Shown here: positions 54,446 to 64,000 of the stretch, piece after piece | How the letters are laid out: every line of letters begins with the position of its first letter | Position numbering within the stretch: the stretch's first letter is position 1 | Origin: Odiellus spinosus | Taxonomy: Eukaryota; Arthropoda; Arachnida; Opiliones; Phalangiidae | DNA: 64,000 nucleotides | Direction of reading: 5' to 3' | Assembly (NCBI GenBank): GCA_963920705.1 | Contig: OY987240.1 | Span: forward strand, 4,248,926-4,312,925 | Position numbers and translations under genes: made by a program | Notes under the pieces: generated by a model | Database searches by the model: none | The model's input: the letters and a program-made list of their open reading frames with translations, nothing else | Told to the model about the DNA's origin: nothing

Positions 54446-56398
54446 GATGTGACTACGGACTTGCTGCTACTCGATACGCGACAAATTTTAGATAAAAGAA
54501 TAGCTATTTCGCTAAACAACATAAAAAATATCGGTGAAATTCAGTCGAATGAGTTAATTGAAAATCGATTGGTTCAGTGCAAGATAGAACTTACAGATGT
54601 TTTGAAGAAAAATAAGTTTCCACTTTTTAGTCGACCACCAGAGAGAGAGAAATCGAAGAACCAACTTCAAATCAAGGCCATGAGGAATGACCGAAATTTA
54701 TTTTCGAGACTACAAATAGGTTGTCAAGGACGAATGGGCGACCTAGAGGATTTTTTTAGACACGAAAACCAACCTTACCCACCCTCATTGTCCGACAATG
54801 GTGCCATACGATTCGGTACGAAATCGGATTTAACTCATTGTTTAGAAGATATCTTGACAGAAGACGACGAGATCACATCAACTCCCGAATCAGACATGGT
54901 TGTGCTTGATGGTGCTGTGATAGTGAATTTCATAAAACCAGGAACTGCTAAAACGTTTTTAGATTACGCAACTGTGTTTACAAAATACAAAAGTTCGCAG
55001 TTTATCGGTTGCGTTCGTCGTGTAGATGTTGTCTTCGACGTATTCTAGGATGAAAGCCTTAAAGAGTCTACAAGAAAGATGCGGGGAAAAGGAGTGAGAG
55101 TCCGACAATGGTGCCATACGATTCGGTACGAAATCGGATTTAACTCATTGTTTAGAAGATATCTTGACAGAAGACGACGAGATCACATCAACTCCCGAAT
55201 CAGACATGGTTGTGCTTGATGGTGCTGTGATAGTGAATTTCTTAAAACCAGGAACTGCTAGAACGTTTTTAGATTACGCAACTGTGTTTACAAAATACAT
55301 AAGTTCGCAGTTTATCGGTTGCGTTCGTCGTGTAGATGTTGTCTTCGACGTATACCTTGATGAAAGCCTTAAAGAGTCTACAAGAAAGAAGCGGGGAAAA
55401 GGAGTGAGAGTACGAGTTGATGGTCGAAAAGATTTGCCCCGCAATTGGCCAGAATTTCTAAGACACCAAGAAAACAAAAAAGAACTTTTTAATTTTTTGA
55501 GTCAGGTGGTTGTTGCTTCTCAGTTTCCAGGAGCCGTATACATCACGAATGGAATCAATGTAATTTTTTCGGTTGAAACAAATCTCGAAGGTGTTTCTCC
55601 TTGCTCGCACGAAGAAGCGGATACCAGGATGTTGCTTCATGTTTTTAACGGTGCTATGCAAGGGAATAAATCCATACTTGTTAGAACAGTGGACACTGAT
55701 GTCTTGGTTTTAAGCGTTTAAGATTTGTTGTGATCGCGTTTGGGACAGGTCGAGCCTTCCGATATATAGACGCGACTCGCCTGGCTGATAAATTAGGAAA
55801 AGAGAAAAGCGAAGCGATCCCGGTCTTTTACGCTCTAACAGGGTGCGATACGACTTCAAGTTTTAACGGAAAGGGAAAGAAAACAGCTTGGTCAACTTGG
55901 AACGTATTCGAAGATTTAACACAGGCTCTACAATCGATATCGACTAGTCCTTATTTAGCAGTGAAAGAAATTCTACCCACAGTAGAGGGATTCGTCGTGC
56001 TTATGTATGATCGATGTAGTGACGATGAAAAAGTCAACCAATCCAGAAAAAGAATATTCACCCAAAAAAATCGCGATATCGAGAATATCCCTCCAACTGA
56101 AGACGCGTTATTGCAACACCTTTTTCGAGTGGCTTACCAGGCTGGCCACATTTGGGGACAGTGTTTAGTCAAAATGCCCAGTTTACCAGATCCATCCAGC
56201 TTTGGATGGTCCAAAGCAATTCAATCAAATGGTTCAATCGAGTGGCAACCAATCTGGTTGACCATACCACCCGCTGGCGATGCGTGCCGAGAAATGCTTA
56301 AATGCGGGTGCACTAAAGGCTGCCATGGAAATTGCAAGTGCGCAAAAGCGCATTTACCCTGCACCGCTCTATGTAAATGTGGTGGGTGTGAAAATTAA
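54446..56398 (+). pseudogene. TE-type FEN/PIN-like nuclease with Cys-rich C-terminus, broken
   Basis: The conserved body starts at TTDLLLLDTRQIL, directly at the Polinton-type end, so its N-terminus is cut off. Blocks in order are KNKFPLF, LFSRLQIGCQGRMGDLEDFFRHENQPYPPSLSD, VVLDGAVIVNFLKPG, RGKGVRVRV, SHEEADTRMLLH, RTVDTDVLVL, IAFGTGRAFRYI, ALTGCDTTSSFNGKGKKTAW, GHIWGQ, and a Cys-rich tail (CGCTKGCHGNCKCAKAHLPC). Acidic residues in EEADTR and TVDTDVL are laid out as in FEN/PIN nucleases. This is a multicopy family in cnidarians, molluscs and arthropods. It is broken by a TAG near 55047, a 310-bp duplication and a short deletion with stop at about 55720. Confidence 0.7.
54791..55410 (+). repeat. 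310-bp tandem duplication inside the nuclease-like gene
   Basis: TCCGACAATGGTGCC starts at 54791 and again at 55101, and the two units match nearly base for base. Differences include a TAG in copy one where copy two has a sense codon. 310 is not a multiple of three, so the duplication shifts frame. Confidence 0.93.
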
Positions 56399-59104
56399 CT
56401 TTAGAAATATAAGCGGAGCCTAAACCACTAGATTTTTTATTTAACTGCTCATATAAAATTTGCATGAAAACCCTGTATATTTTTTCGTTCGATTTGAAAG
56501 TTTCAAGAATAAAAATTAAATATCATTTTTTAGAGCTTCATTATCTCTTTAAGCTTCGTTATGATATTTTATCCAAGTTTTAAATCACAATAATTTGTTT
56601 TAAATCACAATAATTTATTTTAATTTCCCAATCATCTTTTCATGTTCCTATTCTTATTTTCACGTTATGTTAATTTATATATCGATAACTTTTAATTTGC
56701 GTTAAATCATATCCTATAATGCTCATTCTGAACTAAAATAATTTAGTGGGAATTAATTTTGTTTCCTTATTTATATATTCAGTAACTATTAGTAAAATAA
56801 ATACGTATATAGCCCAGAGCGAAAGACACATTTTCTTTAGGGACGCCCCCGGCCAAAATGCCTCAAGCGAGTAGCGACGGGACAAAAGATACGCTATCGT
56901 TTTACAGGGGAACTCAATAAAACTAAGATTTAAAATATATATGTCGTCTCGCGAACTTTTGTCAGCTTGTCACAACTGTCACAAACGAGTAAGGGACAAT
57001 CTTTAATTAATTATAAATACCTTAATTTGACAATATCCAAAATTTCATGCTTTCATCACAAAGCGCATAATTGTTTCGCTAATCCTCCAGACCTTGGAAG
57101 AGAGAAGAAGTATGGAATGGAAAATACGGTACGAATAATACAGAGAGCTTATCCCATGCCTAACACAGTAAAAACCAGGACGTCCGCTGTAAGTGCCACC
57201 TGGTGGGCTAAGAAAGCTTTGAGTTTCAAATTGTATCGTCTGCTCTCGGCCTTAGAAAACGTTAGTTTAGGCGTCGCGTGTTTGGACGTATCTGTTAGTC
57301 ACGAAGTAATGCAGCACAATAAGTACTTTTATACAATCACTAAATATGCCAAACCTTGCCATTTAAGAAATTCGAAACTCCTTATTAAAATCTTAAAATC
57401 AGAAAAAATATCTGAAAGAGCGAGAGAAGCAATCTCTCAATATCTGATATCATCACAGTCTTAAACGTGGAACTAAGCCTTAACCTCAAGGAGTTCAAGC
57501 AGAAGACAATTCAGGCAAAAATGTACAAATAAAACTTAAAATCGCGCGATAGATGGCTCTACAATCTTAGGTCCTGGAAAGTACTGTAACGGGCATGGCC
57601 CACCCTGTTTACCACTCCAGAATCACAAGCAATATCCTCCAAGATCCAGACTACTTGAATTTTCACCACGCTCTATACCTCCAAGGGAAAAAATCACGGA
57701 GATAACGCGGCCTAGGTGCAGACTACTAAAGCTAGCCAGTAGGTTTTACCCGTGACCATTAAATATTAAACTGTTTATTACAACGTATTTAATAACAAAA
57801 AATTAGAGAATATTTATTGCGGTTAACTAGAAATTTTAATACGTCAATTACTTAATTTATTTTTAAGAATGACCGAAAAAAAGTCATTAATAGATTTTTA
57901 TCACGATAGATGGCTGTAGTAGAAATTTTAAATTTTCACGCCCCGTTTCCATACCCCCTTCTTAAATATTGCTTGCCTGGGGGCGTGGATTTTCAGCCCG
58001 TTTTATTTATTTTAGGATCTATTGAGAATCCATCATATTTGGCCAATGAAGCCCCCATTGGGCCAACGTTTTTGGACTAAAGGGGAACAGAGACCGTTTA
58101 AAATCCCCAGATCCTAATTAGTCCATATCCATTGTTATTAAGTTATGGGTCTGAATATCGTGATTTTCAGAATATATCGCGCCCACAAGAGTTAGTTCTG
58201 TTCACGGGTTATTTTATATGCTATAATAATGACATCAGCAACTAACTTTTCTCGTGAAATGTTCCATAGTTTGCAACTTTGTTAATTAATTGAAAATTAC
58301 TGCGAGACCTTTGGTGAGTTTTGATTTTTTAACTCATTTTACAACAGTTTAAATCGTTCAAAAATAACTTGTTCGAAGAGTCTGTTATCCCTTTAATATT
58401 TAAAGACAGAGCAGACTTTAAAAATTATTGATAAGGCTGAAATAACGTGCCTCCTGTACAGGTTAATAGACGATTATTCAGGGTGGAAAAGATCAGACCC
58501 ACACCTACCTTTGTGGACGTCCCCCAATAATGCCGTCGGATGACGTCACTATACTATAATGTAGACCTCTTATACAGGATGTAAGTATATAAGTGCAATT
58601 GTAACCAAATGTGATTTGTCTATGAGTTTAATAAGGTAAAATACCTGATGGCTAGAAACATTGCAGTTGCACAGATCAAGCATAGTGATTAACTAGATGA
58701 CTTAACTCTACTGGCAAACAAGAATTCTTAGGAAGTGCTACATCTATATTTTCTTGGTTAAGCCGATCATAACGTCAAAAACGTGGCAGATGCAAAGTAA
58801 AACGTTCAATAGGACTCTTCAGTCCCTACCGTTTTACTGACTCTTTCAATAGACCCTAAAATAAAATCGTTCGAATTTTCCAACGACTTTTACTCTTGCC
58901 CAAGAGCTTGCTGGGAAGAGGCAATATATGGCCGATCCAGATTGGCTGAGTTTGGTCATGTGAATGCACCGCCACAGACACTGAATTTTATCTTAGCGCC
59001 TATAGAGAGAAAACCACCTTGAATTATCACTGCGCTCTATACCTCCAAGGGAAAAAAATCACTGAGATAACTAGGCCTTGTAGGTGCAGACAAGTCACGG
59101 TGGA
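56399..59104. other. Mostly non-coding; one unsupported open frame
   Basis: The longest open frame (about 56967-57464; first ATG 57115) is a Lys/Ser-rich sequence with no motif I know. CTCTATACCTCCAAGGGAAA...GTGCAGAC occurs at 57671-57725 and 59033-59092, a short dispersed repeat. Nothing else is recognised. Confidence 0.45.
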
Positions 59105-60066
59105 GCTTGTCTACCATTCGACCGAATCCCATTGGACCGAACTCTTATCAAGGTCAATCCCAATTGCCCGAATAGTTTTATCATTTCCCATTCGACCGAA
59201 ATACATTATATATATAATAACGGTACAATTTTTAATAGTAAAGTATAGTATAGTAGAAACCAAGTAGGGAAATATGCTATTTCGCGTTGATTCTGGCGTA
59301 GTTGTATAACCTAACCTATCCTAGCCCAACCTATCCTGGCCTAACCTAAACTAACCTATCCCAATGGACCGAAAAATGTTTTTCTTAAAAAAAATGAATG
59401 AATATACATCCCATTGAAAATAGTCCCTTTAGACCGCAATCTAAGAATAAGATATAAACTTTTTTCTGTCGAGCAACTGTGGCCGCGTGTGCTAGAGCAT
59501 GTGTCCTGAATTTCTGGTAAATTAACAACACTAATAAAGAAGCTCCATAAAATTAGTAGAGGTAAAGGTACGATTTCTTTAAGCACACAAAATATCCTTT
59601 GAAGAATAGTAGATCCCGAGTTGGAGAGTGTGCTATTCCGCGTTTCTTCTGGCCAATTTGTTTAACATAACGTAACCTACCCTACCCTTTCCTAACAATA
59701 ACAATTTTATATAAATTATTTTTAAAAAATTGTTACTGTTAGACTCGGTTAGGTTGTGATAGGTTCGGCTAGGATAGGTTCGGCTAGGATAGGTTTGGCC
59801 TGGATAGGTTGGGCTAGGATAGGTTAGGTTAGGTTAGGCCAGGATAGGTTGGGCTAGGCTAGGATAGGTTAGGTTAGGTTATACAACTACGCCAGAATCA
59901 ACGCGAAATAGCAAATTTCCCTACTTGGTTTCTACTATACTATACTTTACTATTAAAAACTGTACCGTTATTTGCTATAATGTATTTCGATCGAATGGGA
60001 AATGATAAAACTATTCGGTCAATAGGCATTGACCTTGATAAGAGTTCGGTCGAATGGTAGACAAGC
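59105..60066. mobile_element. MITE with about 240-bp TIRs and internal TTAGG-like arrays
   Basis: Termini GCTTGTCTACCATTCGACCG / CGGTCGAATGGTAGACAAGC. The arms match inward through ACTATACTATACTTTAC and GATTCTGGCGTAGTTGTATAACC to CCTAACC/GGATAGG words. The middle carries degenerate GGTTAGG/GGCTAGGATA tandem units (59745-59875). No ORF of note; target duplication not clear. Confidence 0.8.
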
Positions 60067-61756
60067 GCGAAATTGAGTAAGGCATTAGGCGCGTGAAATT
60101 AGTATTACGGGCCCTTGCGCACCGTCTTGTTATAAATTAAAAACGCATTGTTCAACTAAAAATTATTTACTCATCAATTTTTAGGATTTTGCATATTCTA
60201 CAGTTTTTTTGTTTTTTTTTTGAATAAGTAGTCAGACTTTTCTTTTTAGTAACTGACCTGGGGCCGAATTCCGACTAGAGTGGGGAAGAATAGATAATTC
60301 AACGTTATACGTCACGTAACTTAATGTCGTGCTAATTTTCCATAATGATTGAAATCAACAACTGGAGTTATACGAAGCTTAAACTGGGATGCGGCTTTTT
60401 ACTTTTATCCGATTATAAAGCATTGATATATATAGTCGTATCAGATATTTAATTTGACAAATCGAAAAACCTGGCGCTTACCACCTTTAATGACTATCTG
60501 TTTAAGTCAAAGTTAGCAAGGAGACTGGGTTAAACAGGCACTCTGTTTACTTTTTTTTGTTCTTGTTAACGGTGCTTAACAGTTAATGTTTTTGCACCCG
60601 TACGTGGGGCTAAGCACATAGCCACGAGCGATGGGGGGTCAGTTGAGTTAAGAAACTACGCAGGTATCAGGACTTGGAATTGCCCAAGCAACGGATGGAG
60701 AAGGGAAAAGGAAGGACCATACCGTTGCCGACTATTCGCAACACTTCCTATGGACAAGGGACCTGCGATTCGATCAGGACAATACCCAGACCTTGCCACT
60801 GAGACGCCGGTTTATAGGAGTACGCCACCCCTCCTTGATTTCCAGAGCGCAGCCATTTTTATTTCTACTGACAACTGCATATGATCATGCGCCATATTAA
60901 ATGTGACTGCCATCTATTCATGGGTCAGTACACATTATTATTTAAATGAGCCTAGGCTTGGGAGAAGCTCGTTGTTTGAGCGATTTCTCGACTTGTGCTT
61001 TGTATTTCCTAAGAATGAAGGTACGAAATGAATTATTTATTACAATTATTTTTATTTCTTAAAGAATTATTATTATTTTTGTAGTATAAATGATTTTGCC
61101 ATCTCCAACTCAAAAAAATGCTCACTCCGTTCGCTTATCTATTTCGACCATGCTTACGTTTTTTAAAAACCAAATACGGCTGGGTCACTAACACTTGACT
61201 TCCGGTCTCGAGGTGGGGCCGAAACTGTTAAGGTGTTGTCTAAGCCACATATTATCCTCGAAAACACAGAGATGGCGCTGCAATCAACCCTCGGTTTGTT
61301 GACTACATAGATGGAATGGGAAGAGGCATATCTCTATATCACAGCGTTGCAAGATATCTGTAGTGAACTTTTTAAACTTTTGTAGCGTTTGAAAGAACAA
61401 ACCGAAAAGTCTGTATGAAAAGACTCGATTTATACGAATTTGGTTTCCAAAAACACGATCAAGATGAGTTTGCAATGATTTATTTTTTACCAACTGGATT
61501 CAAAATTAATATCAATCTGTTTCAGCCTCAACTTCTTAGCCTATAAATATTTTATAGCAACGTATAATTCTTAAAATGAGGTCGTTATTTTATATCGTAA
61601 AATATATAGCCTGGTCCGTTTATTGGGGTAGGGAGAGCAGGGGGCGTTCCAATTCTAAAACATCAATTCTAACAAGACAATATATAACACCAAAAATCCA
61701 GGAACACCAAGACGTACGCGACTGATTTCAAAACTAATGAACTTGTCACCCTTTCA
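60067..61756. other. No supported gene
   Basis: AT-rich with dispersed repeat pieces. The block TGCCACTGAGACGCCGGTTTATAGG (60797) recurs diverged at 63307, so at least that part is repeat-derived. Confidence 0.5.
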
Positions 61757-62068
61757 CTACCCGGCTATTCTGCAGTACAGCCCCGCATTAGGTATCATCT
61801 TATCGAATTGTTGATGAAGTAGTTGGTACTTTATTCCAATGACACCGTGAACTGCTTCTACTACCCAGCAAATAATTGTCACGCGGCGAGAGCTATTCGA
61901 TTCAGCCGCGGTCATTTGTTTTCGTTTTCCTTTTAGCGCAGGCATAAGGACTTTATAATTTCTTTCTTCTAAAAATGATGGGATGTCACAGCTAGGAGGA
62001 TTTAGGGGAGGAGGCTTCGACTGCCTTCTCTTAGATTCCAAGTTTGGACCACGTTCCAAGTGTGACAA
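61757..62068 (-). pseudogene. DDE transposase C-terminal fragment (ISL2EU-like)
   Basis: About 103 codons: PSFLEERNYKVLMPALKGKRKQMTAAESNSSRRVT, then WVVEAVHGVIG and PNAGLYCRIAG. This is the C-terminal end of the DDE_Tnp_4-type catalytic domain, including the RxVTxxRWVVE block with the final Glu; the usual Arg before WVVE is Cys here. The pattern is that of ISL2EU-type transposases of insects. The rest of the gene is not seen upstream, and the frame becomes unrecognisable beyond about 62010. Confidence 0.75.
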
Positions 62069-62879
62069 TCACGTGCATCTAGTTTCCTTGGCTACGCGCA
62101 TCACGTGACGCAGGGACCGTTTAAACACAGGACGATAATTCGCTAGCCTTCAACAGTACAAAATATTATTCTCATGGCATCGGGTCAGTAAGACGCGAGA
62201 AAAATAGGATTCAAAGATCGTTTTTTCCCCTTCCTCAAAGTGACATACCACGTGAACAGCGTAATTTTCGGAGATTATTTTCGGAGATTTTCTCAGCAGG
62301 GGGTGCCAATTTACAATAAGGTTTCGATTCTAGGTTTTCCACCACAGTTTGCAGCACATATAAACTTACCCCATCCGTTATCTTTAGGTATTGTTTATTT
62401 ATAGGGATATTGATGGCCTCGATTTACGCGCGCTGACAATCACGATTGGTAACCATATTCCCCGCAGCTGGTTCACTCTCTGTAGTTCACCTTAATTTGA
62501 CAGCGCGTATAAACCTACTCTTTCCTTTATATCTAAGAATTGTTTAGTTAGAAATATAGGGAGCGTTACTATACACATTCGGTAAACACTTATATGTGAA
62601 TAGAGTAACGAGACGACATGCGCCAAAGTAGTGGCGCGTGAATGTACCACTAGAACGAAGGGGAAAACGGGGGGAAGCTAGTAGCTAGAGGCCAGAGAGC
62701 GGTAAGCGAGTTTCAATGGGAAAACAGGCAGTCCAAAACTCCTTCTCCCTAAATTCTCCTAGGTCACGAAAAATAAATCCATTCATTTAGTATCCGAACT
62801 AAACCGTTATGGTCACTTATTATTTCCTTCATGATTGAAGCATCGTTATGAGTAGCGTAATAGGGCCCCAATATGTCTA
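62069..62879. other. No supported gene
   Basis: Repeat-like sequence; no ORF or structural signal that I can support. Confidence 0.45.
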
Positions 62880-63120
62880 CTATGTTACCATTTGTTGTAC
62901 AAATAGTAAATGGCTTACACAGCGGAACTTTTTTTTGACCAGAGTAACTCTTTCTTTAATATTCGTTGTTAGTACTTTTTGATGCATCAGATAGGTACCA
63001 TCACATACCAAAGACAGTTCGTTATTAATTATATCAAAAATGTCTTTGCTAACAAAGACCCAGAAGGACACGTTATGATTTGGACGTCTGAAGTGACAGA
63101 TATTTCATTTTCTTTTAAAA
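62880..63120 (-). pseudogene. Transposase-type fragment ('DGTY' block), paralogue of 7556-7720
   Basis: The minus strand encodes HNVSFWVFVSKDIFDIINNEL then LVCDGTYLMHQKVL and LLFVQQMV. A D-G-T-[FY] followed some 20-30 residues later by F-x-Q resembles the first catalytic block of MULE-type transposases (DGTF...F.Q). One frame change is needed for a full match, so the family is tentative. A decayed inverted copy lies at 7556-7720. Confidence 0.45.
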
Positions 63121-63712
63121 CAAAATTTAAATATACTTAAATTTTCTTTTAAACCATAAAATTTTAATAGAAATAAATTTTCTATTAAAACATAATTTAA
63201 ATATAATCACAACCTGACAGGATTTAGAGTTTCTAGTTTCAAAACAACTGATTTTATAAACTCGCTAATATTTAAGAAAAAACATAACAGACAATTTTCT
63301 CCCATTTGCCACTGAGATGCCAGTTTACAGGGGTGCGCCACCACTCCCGGCGAACGCTTTTATTACCATCCTCACGTGGTACGCGCATCGTTCCTCCTAA
63401 TACCCTCTTTAGACGTAAATTTTAAATTTTATCTATAAACATTTTGGTAGTTAATTAAGGATTATCAATAAACTACAATTTTCAGTGAAGAACTGGATTT
63501 CTAATACTTTCAAAAAATAAAAACAATATATTTTTAAATAGTTAAAGAATTGACGAATTCGGACTGTCCATACTCATAAACCAACTTCTAGGGGCTAGGT
63601 ATAAATATAATGATGAATTATCGCAATAGATGGCGGGTTTGCCCCTCACTGCTATGGGAAACGCGTAGAGGGGAGGAATTATCGATCGCGTAGTTTATCT
63701 CTCGTCATAGCA

Positions 63713-64000
63713 AGAAGGATCAGATAAGGAGAGGGAAAGTGGGAACGGCGCGGCTCCTACAGCGTCGGCCTAAACTCCCACTCTGAGAGAACGGGGGACA
63801 GACGGGGGTAGAGATGCTTCGAGGTAAATTGTTGTCACGTGGGTAAAACGAATCCTTTATGAGACGCACTAGTTAGCGACCACGTGACAACAGTTTACCT
63901 CGAGAATTTCCTATCCCCCCTTTCCACCCGAGTGGGAGGTTGGCTCTTCTCTCTCTAACTCAACGCAGCCCCACTTTTAATCTCCTTATCTGATCCTTCT
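63713..64000. repeat. Foldback repeat at the window edge
   Basis: AGAAGGATCAGATAAGGAGA at 63713 faces its reverse complement at the last bases. Inside, GAGGTAAATTGTTGTCACGTGG (63821-63842) faces CCACGTGACAACAGTTTACCTC (63880-63901). The arms share other words but are otherwise diverged. It may continue beyond the window. Confidence 0.7.

Noticed and set aside
56967..57464. 165-codon open frame
   Set aside because: It begins at TTG, has no motif, and lies in repeat-rich DNA; kept only as a remark in the intergenic entry.

Overview
The window looks like intergenic, transposon-rich nuclear DNA of an invertebrate animal, most likely an arthropod. The grounds are AT-rich non-coding DNA, interstitial CCTAA/TTAGG-type arrays, spliceosomal introns of about 60 bp, and P-element, mariner-like, hAT-like, ISL2EU-like and LINE remnants. 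I recognise no ordinary host gene. The species cannot be named from the sequence.

The centrepiece is one complete Polinton/Maverick (adintovirus-type) integrated viral element, positions 8327-36334 (28.0 kb). It has terminal inverted repeats of about 440 bp, 5'-AG...CT-3' ends and a perfect 6-bp target duplication (CACGCT). Its plus-strand genes are a three-TM membrane protein, a spliced acidic protein with two mini-introns, a 145-aa protein, a 285-aa protein, protein-primed type B DNA polymerase, a BIR (IAP-like) protein, packaging ATPase, a basic core-like protein, a proline-rich structural-type protein and a second membrane protein. Its minus-strand genes are two small unknowns, a conserved 'VD...KEM' protein, adenain-like protease, integrase, a roughly 280-aa unknown, the major capsid protein, a Gly-rich/basic pVI-like protein, the penton-type minor capsid protein and a third membrane protein. 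Together they make a replication, packaging, capsid and integration set, but this copy is dead. The polymerase is split by two nested transposons (a 1.56-kb non-autonomous element and a 4.39-kb P element) and frameshifted. The integrase has lost its catalytic core around a 58-bp perfect palindrome. Protease, major capsid, pVI-like, proline-rich and 280-aa genes carry single-base frameshifts or stops.

Left of it (1-8320) lie a LINE 3' tail, two decayed TE-type genes on opposite strands, and a 4.39-kb DNA transposon with 746-bp TIRs, a 4-bp target duplication and a transposase-like gene broken by one stop codon.

To the right (36340-40600) are a foldback repeat, GATCGA-rich minisatellites, a mariner-like transposase fragment and an 0.89-kb hAT-type MITE. 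At 40598-54445 a second pair of related Polinton-type ends brackets a giant imperfect palindrome (arms about 5.6 kb, spacer about 0.5 kb) without recognisable genes; the two ends lack matching target duplications. It abuts a broken FEN/PIN-nuclease-like TE gene with a Cys-rich tail and an internal 310-bp tandem duplication. The rest (56.4-64 kb) holds MITEs, an ISL2EU-like transposase fragment and a foldback at the window edge.
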